DNA of 64,000 nt from Styela clava (GCF_964204865.1 NC_135260.1:18894001-18958000), one strand, 5' to 3'. Counted from the first letter of the stretch, positions 1 through 12,520 are shown. Program-made: numbers and translations. The notes: generated by a model from the letters alone, not told the origin.

Positions 1-437
1 TGAATTCCAGACCCATCACTCCAATAAGTTTTGATCCGAAAGATGATGAGCCACTCACTCCAAATCACTTGCTGTTACTGAATCCTACAAGTAATTTACC
101 TCCTGGCATATTCGACAAAAAGGACTGTTACACTCGACGAAGATGGCGACAAATTCAGTATTTAGCTGATCAGTTTTGGATCAGATGGACCAAAGAATAC
201 TTACCCACACTTCAGACACGACAGAAATGGACCTCTAAAGAACGTAATATGGAAGTTGGTGATATTGTGCTACTTGTAGACAATACTATACCCAGGGGGA
301 AGTGGCAGACTGGACGTGTTATGGAAACTACACCTGATAAACTTGGAGCTGTGCGTCAAGTTACTGTGAAGACATCCAGGGGTTTATTGAGAAGGCCAAT
401 TGCAAAGTTGTGCTTGATTCATAGAGTTAATGAGTAA
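1..437 (+). CDS. BEL/Pao retrotransposon polyprotein, C-terminal end (partial)
   Basis: The frame is open from base 3 to the TAA at 435-437, so the gene enters from beyond the left edge; the ATG at 69 is internal. The peptide has the usual C-terminal tail of BEL/Pao Pol: a [10 protein letters not shown] stretch, then an RRRW...W-rich segment, a GDIVLLVDN motif and a W(Q/T)GRV...G.VR strand pattern, as in the integrase C-terminal (DUF5641-like) module. In that family the integrase joins the cDNA to the host genome. An LTR follows 86 bp after the stop, which supports the assignment. Only the tail is visible, so activity cannot be judged. It is a genomic retroelement; no envelope gene is visible here. 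Confidence 0.85.
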   Translation, partial: NSRPITPISFDPKDDEPLTPNHLLLLNPTSNLPPGIFDKKDCYTRRRWRQIQYLADQFWIRWTKEYLPTLQTRQKWTSKERNMEVGDIVLLVDNTIPRGKWQTGRVMETTPDKLGAVRQVTVKTSRGLLRRPIAKLCLIHRVNE

Positions 438-522
438 AATGTTTTCAAGTGTGTGATATCCTCGATGTAAGAAATTTGTGAGTAAGATGTTTTCACTGGG
501 TTCCAACATCTGGCTGGGGGAA

Positions 523-1374
523 TGTTACATCGAGAATCGCATTCACTTGATTTTTGTATTGACTTAAACATTGCGTCCGTTTAACTTGTGTAGTAATTTA
601 TTTGTTATTGTTGACGCCGTAATTTCCCTTGATTGACAGTGTGCTTCTACACACTTTGTTACGAAACAATTGAGAGAGTCTTCGTGGCAATTGCTTGCCC
701 AGACATGTCTCGCTTAGACATGGATAGTTTCGGTAATTTGCTTTAGATAGCGCTTTACTTTTGCAGAGAATGGCGCTCGTTTCGTTGTAATTTGTAAATA
801 AGTTAAACTTGTTCAGCGACCTTAGCTTTCTGTTTTGACTGTAGGACGATTAAATAATGTAGATTATGGCTGCCCACATAGACCTAATTTAGGGATATTT
901 TGTGAGCATTAAATGGCCTTTTGTGATTGATTTTACAGTTATAGTTTATTTAATTGATTTGTTCGGATTTCATTGACGAATGATTTCATGTTCAACTTAT
1001 GATAATTTAAGCCTGGAATAGCAGACAAATTCGGTATGTTATAATTTGTAACTCTTTCTGATTTGAAGGCTGCAAGTTATTCAATAGTAATATGGTTCGA
1101 CTTAATAATTAACTATGTTTGATAATTGTGTTCATAAATTTGAGTAGGCTTTCTAAAGGCCGAATTGTGTATGATTATTTATTTATTGCAAGTATTTTGT
1201 ATTGATTTGTTTTTACGTTTGTATTAAGATAACCGTGTCACTGTATACTTCGAGTTGTGTGATTTTCTGGATTGAGGATACAAACTTGGGGCTTGAAAGA
1301 CCGCGTTATTGAACTGTTAATAAATATCTAGTGTGCAGTCGGTGTCGTCCAGGTCACAAAGAACGGCTGTTACA
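523..1374 (+). repeat. 3' long terminal repeat of the BEL/Pao element
   Basis: The 852-bp block begins TGTTACATCG and ends CTGTTACA, giving TG...CA ends. A purine-rich tract (ggctgggggaa) sits directly before it, as expected of a plus-strand primer. An AATAAA signal occurs near 1319, close to the right end. The 5-bp target duplication would be ctcat (1375-1379), but the 5' LTR is outside the window, so this cannot be confirmed. Boundaries are inferred from these signals because no second LTR is available to align. Confidence 0.7.
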
Positions 1375-2206
1375 CTCATCAATCAGGGTGGAAATTTTTC
1401 TATCATGTTCATTAATAGATTCTACCAGTAGGTATTTAATAAATAAGGAATCTGTTATACGGCTTATAGCTTGATAATACAAAAATGAAGTGCTTAAATT
1501 TGCAAATACACATTTGTCGCCTTTTGCTGCTTCGCAATCACTGCTGGAGACACCTGTTCTTCACTTTCTGTTTCGATCACGCTGTCCCACTGTGATTTCA
1601 CAGAGAGAGCTCAATTGCTGCCATTATAAGTTAACTAACTGCAGAGGTGTAGCCCACGCCTTTCCTTTTCGCACGTTTGGTAGGAGGGAGTTACAGTAGG
1701 CAGTTTATTAAGTTATGCCATTCCGCTTCTGAATGCTGTTTTACAACGAAACAAGTGCACCCATCTCATTAAACTTCGTCATATACTTTAGTTCGTTTTA
1801 TTCTTTTTCACTATACGGCGCACTGATTTTTTGTTGTGTGATCTTTTAATGTTTTATTTTTGTACAAAAAGCTGGAAATCATTAAAAAAAATTGCAAGGG
1901 GTCCGTCATGACTTTTTTTTTGAAGATCGGATAAGTAGCTTTTTTGTATTTCAAATTCCGCATTTATAAAATTCTGACTAGCCTGCACAATCTGAATATC
2001 ACATTGAAAAGTGGTGTTTGTAGCCTGAATGCCATTCATGTCGTCCAGCATGTTTACAAAATTATTTATCTGTCTGTCTGAACATGGCCTCAAGGCTCAA
2101 CACTCATTTGCTGTGTGACTGTGTGTTGTTCGGCACAGACTCATCAATCAGGGTGGAAATTTTTCTGTCATGTTCTTCAATAGATTCATCCAGTAGGTAT
2201 TTTATA
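1375..2206. repeat. Duplicated 64-bp target segment beside the LTR
   Basis: About 64 bp just after the LTR (1375-1438) recur at 2143-2206 with a few differences; both start ctcatcaatcaggg. The second copy lies in minus-strand open frames (2292-2104 and 2093-1854) with coiled-coil-like composition but no domain I recognise. The 700 bp between the copies hold no convincing gene. Confidence 0.5.
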
Positions 2207-2280
2207 CTCTCTTTCACAATTGCCTTCTTCAAATTATTATTAATTCTTGTTTCCACCAGATCCAATTTATACTTTAGTTG

Positions 2281-3450
2281 AGTGGTTCTCAAACTTTTTG
2301 GTATTGTGACGCCCTCCGAAAAATATGCTCAAGTTGCGACTCCCCGTGAAAAACGTCTCTATACCTTTCAATAAAAGGTTCGTTTTATTCAAACGAACAA
2401 ACAAAACATAACGAAAGTCAGTGAAATCACATTTATTGGGATGGGCATATTCGCTTCTTTTTACAAATGTCATTAAACCTAGGTGTGAATTTCGAAAGAG
2501 CGCAAGTTTTTCCCTCTTAACATTAACCAATGAGCATATGTGCTCATTGCATTAACTCGAGATTGATATTTCGTCTTGATTACGGGCATGGTAGAAAAGC
2601 CTGCTTCACTTAAATACGAAGTCGCAAAGGGGATGAGAATGCGCAGCGCTTTTTTAACTGGCTGGTAATCTTCATCCAGGGAACTCCAAAAACTCATTAG
2701 ATTTTCAGAATTAAACTTTTTTTTATAACACCATCGGTAAGATTGATGTAATTTTCTTTTTCGGTAAATGCAGGAGGTATAGGTTGGTTGAAAGGATCAC
2801 GAATCCACTCATGATCAGATAAATCTTCAAGGAAGTATGACGCAAACTTTTCCTCGAGTATAGATAGATGTTCAGCAAATGTCGTTTGCACATGTGCCGG
2901 CAAGAACATATTCTACTTTGCAAGGAGGCTGGAGACAAAATTGAAGTGTTCGAAACTTTGATGTTCTGCATTCATTTCCGTGCACAATTTCTTGAAGCTT
3001 CTTGATTTCAATGGACGGGTTTTGATAAAGTTCATGATTTTGGTAACGACATCAAACGTACTGGAAAGTGCAGGACTTAGTTCTTTAGAAACCAACGCCT
3101 TCTGGTGTATCATGCAGTGTGTTCAGTTTGCCTTGGCGCATGCTCTTGTATTAGACTTCGTAAACTAGTGAGATGACCAGACATAGCCCGGCACCATCTG
3201 TACATATGCTGATGCAACTTTTCCAATCAAGATTGTTGGCTATTATTTTAAAAAGATCGACTCCCCGACACCCCAATTCAATTGGTCTGCAAAACGGCAG
3301 CTCTCCTACAGCTTTTTTGTTATCAAAGTTTGCAAAACGTATATAACCTAAACCTATTAAATGGGCACAACGATGAATTTTAGCAAAAACTAAAAAAATG
3401 GACAAAGCACATGCAACATATGCCACACTACAACTTTGTCTATAATTCTT
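2281..3450 (-). pseudogene. hAT transposase relic, ZBED5/FAM200-like C-terminal half
   Basis: Four minus-strand reading pieces line up in order. 3426-3151 ends in a WKSCISICTDGAG motif (DWKNC..CTDGA of ZBED5-type transposases). 3113-2913 has IHQKAL.SKELSP and NFIKTRPLKSR. 2909-2697 is a linker. 2697-2479 carries the hAT dimerisation signature (ALRILIPFATSYLSEAGFS, then IKTKYQSR). They are separated by frameshifts and stops, so this is not a working gene. The plus strand reads gagtggttctcaaacttttt at about 2279, a hAT-type terminus at the 3' end of the relic. The 5' zinc-finger part is missing or too decayed to see. ZBED5-like host genes descend from this class, but the breaks make a host gene unlikely. 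Confidence 0.75.
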
Positions 3451-3619
3451 TTTTTTTAAGTTTTTTTTTACTGGCGATCCATGAATTATATATTAACCAT
3501 ATCCTGCAGTTGAAGGACTGTAAATCAGCTTGTCGCATTCCTCACATTAATCAGACGTCTTTATGACTTAGCAGCATCTTTACTATGTCTGTAAAAGTAG
3601 CATTTTCTCTGAAAATCGC

Positions 3620-4730
3620 AAATCTTTATCATCTTATGAGGAGACGTAAGGTATTCTCCAAAACGAGATCTGGACGTGGATTTTTGGTGAATGGGATACA
3701 ATCTGTCATCGAAAGTCAGCATCTGATTGCGTTATAAAACTTTGAATTTGGAATGCTCGCCTTCCATGTAAGAAGTGCCATGCAATTTGATTGTCACCTT
3801 CATCAATAAAATATGACATCGCAAGATAAGCATTTCTCAGTAGAAAACCCAATATTGCTACAAATTGACGGTGGACATAAAAGTGCGTTAACCACACACA
3901 AAGAATCTAAACCAAAAGAAACAATTCTCACATGATTATGAATGTTGATCCCAGCAGCAAAGTTTCAGCTACTTACAGTCTACGGATATTTCTAGAGTAT
4001 TTGGTCTTTTTTTGGCTGGCCAGTGAGTGTAGTAGAGCAAGTAGAAATAAAATATTTTTGGTTCAAGTCTTTGTATCTGGTAGCCATGATATTTACTGAA
4101 TCCACAGATCCTTGGACAGATACCCACTGCCTTCGCTGAAAGTCATGCTCAATGTCGGCTAGAAGTTGCCTGGAGTAGCCTATGTGCAGTTTTCACTGAC
4201 ATGATAGCATATAAGCTCTTCTCTTCTATTGCTGCTCCAGCACACTTCACTGAACAAAACCGAGACACCCGAACCTGCCCAATGTTCAGCCAAACGTAAG
4301 GACAAGCTGTTGTTGCACCATACTGTGACATTATTCTCTTGCCTTCATGCAACTGCATATGGAGGACAATCTCCGACTTTTAACGCATAGTTTTCGTTTA
4401 CTAATTGGCCTTGGTGTTCTTATTATTTTAATCTTACCAATCAAATGTTTATGGAATGATTTTATCATACTTTTATCTCATCAGCACAATGAACATCTCC
4501 GCGGCTACAGCTTGATTCAAGCGGTTATTAGCACCATCCAGAAAGTCAACTATTTGTTGGTCTTTATTCTGACTAAACGAGAAATTGATATTACGGAGAA
4601 TGGCTTCAAATTTGGACAAGAGTAAATACTTCCCATAACCCGGCTCTGGTAAATATTCAGATAAATCTTTTCTCCAATACATCCGACGCTCGGGTAGATT
4701 TAAGATTTCCATTAAAGTAAAGTATGCCGA
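3620..4730 (-). pseudogene. piggyBac-like transposase relic
   Basis: Minus-strand fragments, read 4712 to 3706, resemble a DDE_Tnp_1_7 (piggyBac) transposase in order: an early YLLLSKFEAILRNINFSF segment, a middle stretch broken by stops, then a late block near 4150-3700 with STC...TGQPKKDQ, a YNFAAGINIH-type piece and a WWLTHFY...NAYL-like helix. In the family the late block corresponds to the region before the C-terminal zinc finger. Frames change at least three times. I see no TTAA-flanked termini. The call rests on pattern memory of the family and is uncertain; the fragments could be another DDE transposase. Confidence 0.4.
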
Positions 4731-5300
4731 TTGTTACTATCAAATCCTGCAATGTGAGATCGAAACCATCCTTATTTGTCGCTGCCGAAAGCTGTTCCTT
4801 TATGAAATTTATTGGCAAACATTCAGAAGTACATGTAGCTCAAATGAGTAACTTGCTGTATCCTTAATGAAATTCCACGTTGTCCATAGGCTCTGTCTTC
4901 ACTTCGCCTCTTTATACTCAAATGTCACACACAGTGTCATCATGTTGGAAATTCACTCCAGCTTTTTTAAAAACTTAAAACTAAGCATACCATGAATGCG
5001 TGTGATATTTTTAGGCAGAAAACTTGAATATCGTTCATTCGGTAGAATTTCGTTCGTCATCAAAATAATACGTAGAAAGCGATACATGACAGCATATTAG
5101 TCCATAATCATAGTGGAGAAAAACATCATAGGACAAATCGCTAATTTTAACGGGTTCTCAAACAGCAGTTAGTCACATCAAGTGCGAGAAAAAAAATGTT
5201 CTTATTTTTCGGAACAGATTAGGGTTAACAGTCTTCTGGTGACAATAGTGCTTCGAAATGATTTATAATGAGTGGAATATTTAGTTTAGTGAATCGTCGA
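4731..5300. other. Unassigned spacer between transposase relics
   Basis: No open frame of note, no terminal repeats and no RNA gene seen. It may be untranslated parts of the neighbouring elements. Confidence 0.4.
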
Positions 5301-7021
5301 ATTACATGCCATAGTTAAAAATTGTCATGTAAGCTTTGTTTCAGAAAGGGGGTCGCTACATATTTAAATCTGGATCTATTGACTTGCCACCACACCAGTA
5401 GGTCACAATTTGGCTCTTCCGCTGGTTCACGCAAAAAAGCCTCGAATTGATCCTCGCTTGGGTTTTCCACTTCCATATTGTCAGTGTGATTTGTGCTCAA
5501 CCGCTCCGGAGATTTAAATTCACTTGGAGATTTGAATTCCAATGCTGCATATGCTTCTTTGCGCTCGGAATAGGGTGTGACGAACAACAATAGCTTATAA
5601 CGAGGATCCAAAGCCGCAGCCCGAATGGCCGTTGACTTCTGCCAATCACCAGTAAAAAACGTCAATCGTTCTGTTCTTTCACTGTGCTTTTGAAGTAAAT
5701 GATTGGCGTAATGTCGCAACTTCCGATTTCCAGACGTTTTATTAATACGAATAAGGCAGGATACACCCATGAAAGCGATGGTAAGAACTGGACAACATCA
5801 TCGTCGTAACTTTCTTGAATGGTTTCAAACCTTGACAAGATTCTGACATAGCTCCTAATTTTCATTGGTCAAGTTTAACTTTGCCGCCTCTTTTGGTTTG
5901 ATTATATTTCTATCATTTAGCACAGCTCGTATACTCCACTGCAGTTTTTCAAGACGCTCAAACATGTCCAGAGTACTGTTCCATCGTGTGCTCACTTCCA
6001 TTATTAAAACTGAAGTGAACTAGAAGAGGTTTGTTGCTGCTTTTCTCGTAGGACCGAAGTTGCCTTCGTAGAGTGTTTGAAGTAACAACACTAGCCGACT
6101 TGCAGCGATTGGAACATCAGAAATAGCGGGAACGTCCATACCAGATTTAAGGCATGGCTGCAGCGTATGGGCAAAGCAGAAGATCCAGCGTCTTACAGAT
6201 GTTCCTTCCGTTGTCCGTCACTACGACTATTACTTTTTCGTCTTCGATTCGACGCAATTTCTCTTAATCTTAATGACAAGTTTTCAGCAGTGTGGGCCTC
6301 TGTCATTTGCTGGGTTGAAATGACGGCAGATAGCATCTTCCACTCGTTTGTTATCCAGTGGACGGTAAGAGTAATGTACAAGTCGGTTCTCAGCGATGTC
6401 CACATGACGGTCGTTATTGCAAGATGTTGGATGCTAGACAGCGTCAACTCAACTTTTTCTCGAGCTCTGGTGTGAATATCATTCGTAATAGGGGTGTACG
6501 TTTTTCTGTCCTTCACTTTGTGTGAAGTATTCAGACCCTTTATCAGCTTTTGGAAGCCTTCGCCATCCCCCACTGAGAATGGTCTCATATCTCTCCATAT
6601 AAATTCGGCCGTCGAGTCGTATGCACTCTGGTGCTGTCAATGTCCTCGCTTGATAGGTTCTGATATCACATCGTACGGAACTGGCAGAGCTGGTAGATCC
6701 TGACCTCGGGTGATGCTGTTTTTCTTTGTGATATCTCAAAGTAGAAGTTGCACATAGAGCACTGAAAGTTTTGTCACATAAATGACATTTAATTTCAGAT
6801 TCGGTTTTACCAAAGTACTTCCATATGTCCGAAGTGCGCTGCATATCTTTTGCAGAAGAGCGATCATAGAAGAGCTGCTGTATTTTACTGCTGAACAATA
6901 ATCGAGCGATACCAAGACAAGATCACGTAAAATCGCTTTGAACCATTGTGACGTAACACGCCTAAATTGTAACTTACTACGTCAATCGCCACGCTGTGGT
7001 TAACCGCAATACCAACCACTG
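5300..7021 (-). pseudogene. hAT transposase relic with N-terminal BED zinc finger
   Basis: Read from the right, 6898-6479 encodes a BED finger: a DIWKYF aromatic block, CxxC (CHLC), then a spaced HxxxxxH (HKEKQHH). 6588-6193 is in a second frame and shows the hAT catalytic-domain pattern (MWTSLRTDLYITLTVHWI then HTAENLSLRL). 5865-5315 carries AAALDPRYK and the C-terminal dimerisation-like WWQVNRSRF. At least two frame changes separate them. The right end (7000-7021) reads, on the minus strand, CAGTGGTTGGTATTGCGGTT, a plausible hAT terminus. No matching left end or 8-bp target duplication was found. The family moves by cut-and-paste; this copy looks inactive. Confidence 0.75.
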
Positions 7022-8368
7022 AAGAGAGTGAAATTTTGAAAACCCCATCAAGTCAAATAAAGACTCACATTGTTAGTGTTCGACCCCGTGTTAAGCTGAA
7101 TTCGTCAATATTGTCCCGCAAATTTTAATGAATAGTTGCAAATTAATAATATGTCAAAATACACTAAATTGCCACATTCATGGTGAAGCAAAAATTACGG
7201 CTTCGAATTTTTAATAAGCATGAACTTTGTCGCCAAGGAAGAAATCATGCGGAGCATAAGACAAGCAAAATTTCATACCCTGATTGTTGATGCAAGCAAT
7301 GATATTTCAACAACAAAAATGTCGAGATTGGACATTAAGTATTGCATTTTGGATGATTGTCACTTGATTCAGCAATAAACACAACAAACATGGACAAAGT
7401 GTATAAACGTTGGTAAGGCACGAAAACAATGAGAAGCTATTTGAGTTAAACGTGGGCTTTGTTTGCATTCCGATAATATATAATAAGCTACTATTTACTA
7501 CATTTCACAAAGTTTGAAATAATCTAGGATTCTCTCAGTAAAAAAAAACATTTGCGCAGTGTTAAATTTTCTCAGAGGGAACAGTGGTCGTAAGCTTGTT
7601 TTCAAGTACACCTACTTCAATTAACTCTGAGCGTCATTTGCACAGCTGACGTTGGAACGTCGCCCTCACGTAACGGCCTGAAGTCAAAATTCTAACATCT
7701 CAATCTAAATAAACTTAATTTTGACTACACTACTAAACGTTTGTATGATTACAGATGCTCTTAGTTATAGAGGTTTTCTCGTCACTCGCCCAGTCACTAC
7801 CACTGAAAACGTTTTAATAAATTTTCCCTTTGGGTTTTATTAGGATGTAGTCATTAGCGACGAAATGGGTGGAATTTGCCTGATAAGAAGAGCCTGTGAT
7901 ACATATGTTATTAAAAATCTTATTCGACGAATCACATTATTTTGTTCAAATAATGCGTTTTACCGAGTTTTATGAAGGCGAACGCGCATAACGGAGGCGT
8001 CAATTAATAAACAGAATTGAATAAGGATAAGAAAATGACGTGCTTGCATCAACACATTTAGGAAAGAAGGCGAATAAAATATTCTTTCGTCGACGTTTCT
8101 AATAGAGATGTTCCTGTATCAAATTTTGATTGATCAAGGGATCAATACCAATGTTTCCAATTGCCGATAAAATTTAGCCTAATTAACATCAATATATGTC
8201 CAATGTTCACGGGACTGGATGGATGAAATATTTGTCTCCCAACAGTCTTTACAGTCAACCTATAGATATCCAATAACATGACAAACCGCAATTAACGTTG
8301 TATGAAAATGAATATAAAACAAAAAACGTGATATTGGGCAAACCTTGGTTCGGTTCCAAGCCCATGTA
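7022..8368. other. No gene recognised
   Basis: AT-rich sequence with no long open frame, no clear terminal repeats and no RNA gene. It probably holds old repeat debris. Confidence 0.4.
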
Positions 8369-8491
8369 ATATAGAGGACTTGCACGGGTCACGTGACTTT
8401 GTTACTGGACGGCAATAAATCAAAAACGTCCATTTGGCTCCTGTCAGTTGCAAGTCGGATTAAACGTTTCCGTTTTGTTTGGCTGTTGAAA

Positions 8492-8703
8492 ATGGTTATT
8501 TCGTATTGTTCCGTTGGCTGTACGTATATTATAGACAACGAAATGGATATTAAGTTTTATTCCACTGATTTCAAAAGATCCGGAACGTCGCGCAATGTGG
8601 ATATCATCTATTGCCTATTGCAGTATTGGCAGAACTGCTTGGTGTCAAGTCCAGAAGCCATCTCACTTGTGTTTCACTGTTTGCGGACAGCACTTCGTTG
8701 ATG
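8492..8703 (+). pseudogene. THAP-domain first exon, frameshifted (copy 1)
   Basis: From the ATG the reading starts MVISYCSVGC and continues through KFYS and KRSGTSRN, like the N-terminal half of a THAP zinc finger (C-x3-C near the start). In a different frame the end of the exon reads VCGQHFVDGE, the typical C-x2-H close of the domain, followed by a GTGAGT splice donor. So the exon has a frameshift between the two halves. THAP domains bind DNA in host regulators and in P-element-type transposases; I cannot say which this came from. The second, inverted copy is at 15932-16134. No downstream exons were identified. Confidence 0.6.
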
Positions 8704-9003
8704 GTGAGTGATAATGTGGTGATAGTGTGCCGTTATCAATTTATTTGAATATTCACAAGCTCCCTCATTTCAATGGAAAGCAGATGACAAACTACTGTTT
8801 GCTACTGTAGGCCTAGGCGTGGGCCTACTTGCAGTTGCAGACTTGACTTGTGTAAGACAGTACCGAATTAATAATCAATTGCTATAGGGTATTGTTTTCC
8901 TAATTAGCAGGTAATCTATTACTAAGTGTGAAAATTTGAATAGATAACTAAAGTTTAACACCATGGGGCCTGGAAAAAATAACCAGAATTCAATTGCATT
9001 CGC

Positions 9004-9230
9004 CATCTAACGCTCGCCACCGCATCCTCTGATCACCCTGGTAGTTTCACAGGTTTCAATCCCATGCGGGGATAGTTATGTGCAAGAGGATTGCAGCTCT
9101 ACTCCCACCGAGAGTGGTTCACATGACCGCTGATCGGTTACGACCATTCCCCACCATCCAAGTCCATGCTTCTGAAAACAAATAACTGGCTCCCCCCCCC
9201 CCCCCCCCCCCCCCCAGATAAATCCTATCC
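9004..9230 (+). mobile_element. SINE fragment, 5' truncated
   Basis: Matches the body of the tRNA-derived SINE at 32544-32875: CGCTCGCCACCGC near its start, a B-box-like GGTTTCAATCC, then AAGTCCATGCTTC and the AAATCCTATCC tail. The A-box end is missing. A 24-C run replaces part of the tail region. Confidence 0.7.
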
Positions 9231-9513
9231 TAATGGTGCTTGTACAACTGATCCAAAATGTCTTTTTATTGTCATTGGTGAAAGAGATATGCTACCCGGA
9301 ATCAAATTCATTTACGACTAGTGGCTGTGGTGGGATATGGACATAAATTTCACACTCCTTGATCGTTAGATTTTATGAAAACTCTATCTGTATCCATTAT
9401 CTTACAGATATGGGTGCGACCATGGAATAGATGGATGGCAAAGTATAAGTTGCAACAAGACCACAGTGGCACAAGACCTCAGCTCGCATGACTTGATAAT
9501 ACATCCTCAGTAT

Positions 9514-12444
9514 TAGGCCGCGAGCCGAGGCTCTGAAAAACGCCTAGAAAGTGAGTTTCGTAGCGCACATCAGGTAACTACCTGAAAATGATTTTAAAAT
9601 GTTTCTTAAAAATTCAGTAACAAATATTGCCTTGTTCCCACTTCCAAAAGTTGCACGTTTTACGGAAAAGACTCTTCTACTACAAGAAATATGTGCTACG
9701 ATCTGTCCTATATTCTCTACATTTTCGGCAATGAACAATGACTTCAGCATGACGTAACAATTGAATTAAACCAGCTGTTAGCGAGCGGATGAATATTAGT
9801 TATTACTGCTTGACCTTGCGCTGAGTTGGGCAGGCTTTCCATAGCCCTGTTTAGTTATTATTAGTTAAGTTATGCTAAGACGTTGTTGAAAAATGTATAA
9901 GTGAGTTATTAAACACTTGTAGATCCTTACCACGGATATGGGCCGTGAGACGAAGCCATGAAAACGCCCAGAAAATGAGTTTCGTAGCGCACATCTGGTA
10001 ACTAAATAAATTCTTCAGTTTTGTGTGAAAACGAACATAATGAACGCATTACAGCTTGTTCCACAATCCTAGTGCGAAATTGAATATAAGAGGTTCCCGG
10101 AAATTCAATAACCATAAGTTTACAACACATACATAAGAACTATGCAATTCGAGAGCCCTACAGCACACTAACACAAATGTATTCCTGTAATGTTTTGCCT
10201 GACCAAAATCGGACTTCCTCAGTCAATCATAATTTATTAGGTAGATTACGAAAAATATGGCATACATGTAACCAACAACAAAAAATACTTTAATTGTGTG
10301 ACAGGAATCGGGAGTGACCTCTAAAGCAGCGACACCAACAACGCTGATTCACATAAATAAATTTTATGTAATAACAACAAGCAGTTTACAACAAGAACAG
10401 CATAAAAAGCTACATCCATTTTATAGAAGCTATCAAACGTATTTATTTTTAAGCAATGAAGTCACAAATTAACATCGTGAGCACGAAAACACAAATAAAT
10501 CAGTTATTTCTCACTTGGAAATTTACCGCAAAAACATAATGTACATAACATAGTGAACAGAAATATTACAATTTACAATTAATCTTTTTTTAGTTTATGT
10601 GGTTATGTATTTGAACAAAGGCAATAATATTTCTAGAAACAGGACTACGACACTAACAAATGTCCAAAAAACAAAACAAATAAATGATACTTATTAAATC
10701 AACAGTAATATCTAATTCACTTTCTTCTGAATTGTTTTCGAAATCCACTCAAAATCCAAATCTCAAAAATCGACTTTTCCTCTATAAGTGTACTGTGATT
10801 TTTGCAAAATACAAAAACAAAAATCTGTGCAATTTAAGTTGATTTTGGCACACTTTCATAAATTATTTTGACTATTTTTCTTACACTTGCAGTTTGCCAA
10901 CTCAAGAACTGATTTGAGGGCCACATGCTTCTTCAGTGAATCATTGTTGGGTGGAGAGTACAATCCTTATGTTTGACAGTGTTAAATAGACGTGCCCTGA
11001 TATCATTTACATTCTTCATATCCTCTTCAAATTCCTCAGCTTTATTTATTAATGCCTCGTTAACTTCAAAAGATCTTCATAGTCGAGGGAAAAAAATGAA
11101 TTGAAAATCTCAATGAAGTCTCCAACATGAATTTGATGGGCAGTTCCAATTGCAGAAAAGTGTTAAAGTATTTCAATATGAATACCCCATCTAAGCTGTT
11201 TGCAACTATTATGATTCTCATATACCTTTAAGCTTCAAGACTTCTTGTTTAATCCATTTTATAGCACTGATAGCAGCAGGGATCAGAGCCTGCGTTAGGT
11301 CGGATTGGTGGAACATTGCCGTTTTCTTTTGTAGTATAGTATCTAAAATGAGGAAGAAAATGATATTGGGAGCAGCATGAGTTTAAAAATACCCCTAAAT
11401 ACTAACTAATACCTTGAATACATTATCTGATGTACTAAATGAGCGTATATATGCTCATTGCATGTACTACAGTCCAGCAGTGTTTGCATACCATTGCCGG
11501 TACTAGACTATATCTACACTAAATTTTGATATATCACAGTCTGAAATGTCCTATGACAGTATGAGTATGGACTATAGACTATATTTTAAAACATCAACTG
11601 TTTGTATACAACTTGATTTCTCACCTCTCAATCGTTTCCAATGCTACCTTTCTTTCCACTCCGGCATAACTTATCATTGCTTCCCAGGTTCTTGTCGACT
11701 CTATGAATTTAGATTTAGACCAACCGAAATTTGTAAAATTGATTTTCTTCTCTTTCACACAACCGTGCATTACAGAAACAGCCATTCATTTCTATTTCCA
11801 AATATGCTGTGGCCTATATCTGTATATAGTAGTATAAGTCTGCTGAATAGTCAAGAAGAGTCATTAAATTAATCATAAACATTTCATGCAAGCCAGAAAA
11901 TATCGTTGTTTGTGACATATTATTCTAGGTCTAGCCTTCCTTGGAGTTACCGCACCGTACCTATTTAACAACGTCTTATGAGCTAGTGCTCAACTAAAAT
12001 TGCTATTTATGGTAAGGATATGCAAGTGTTTGATATCTTACCTATACTTTTCAACACCTCCTTAGAATAACTGAACTAATATTACCGGAAATGAAAAAAA
12101 CTATGAAAAGGCCACTCAACGCAAAAGCGAGCAGTTGTAGTACATCTGATATTCATCCGACCACTGGGGATCCACCTACAGCTGACTAACTTGACTGTTA
12201 CGTCTTGCAGAAGTCTGCGTTCATTGGCCCACGATACCGGAAAAGCAGAGAAAATAGGACAGATGGTAACACATATTTATTGTAGTAAAAGCGTCTTTTC
12301 TGTAAAACGTGCAACTTTTGGAAGTGGGAACAAGGCAATATTTGTTACTAAATTTCTAAGGAACATTTTAAAATGTGCGTTTTAAAATGTAAACCTGATG
12401 TGCGCTACGAAACTGAAAGATAAATGGCCTCGGCTCGCGGCCTA
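9514..12444 (-). mobile_element. CXC-motif DNA transposon, copy A
   Basis: The 2931-bp element starts TAGGCCGCGAGCCGAGGC and ends with its reverse complement, flanked by TAT on both sides (9511-9513, 12445-12447), a 3-bp target duplication. The terminal inverted repeats extend about 0.4 kb inward. Coding exons run on the minus strand. One (around 11730-11625) ends at a GTGAGA donor. Another (about 11340-11230) reads DTILQKKTAMFHQSDL..., is intact through IKWIKQEVLK, and has a tryptophan where copy B has a stop. A distal exon (about 11000-10720) carries a decayed cysteine-rich CXC-like motif. A partial repeat of the terminal sequence sits inside at 9940-10005. The superfamily is not settled; 3-bp duplications would fit Academ or CACTA-type elements. 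Confidence 0.75.
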
Positions 12445-12520
12445 TATCCTTTTATTAATGCTTATCGTAATGACAAAGTAACTTGTGATTACTGTGGATT
12501 GGTGTAGATAAAGTGTCAAT

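Larger units (their letters stand above)
8369..9230 (+). repeat. Left arm of an inverted repeat carrying a THAP exon and SINE
   Basis: This block matches the reverse complement of 15443-16251 along nearly its whole length, with small indels. In order it holds a leader (atagaggacttgcacgggtc), the THAP exon, an intron-like stretch and a SINE ending at AAATCCTATCC. The arms are about 6.2 kb apart. A run of 24 C (9192-9215) lies inside the SINE of this arm only. Confidence 0.85.

Noticed and set aside
11546-11872. 108-codon plus-strand frame in transposon A (and 36263-35919 in B)
   Set aside because: Antisense to the transposon's own exon, which has matching splice signals and is conserved in both copies.
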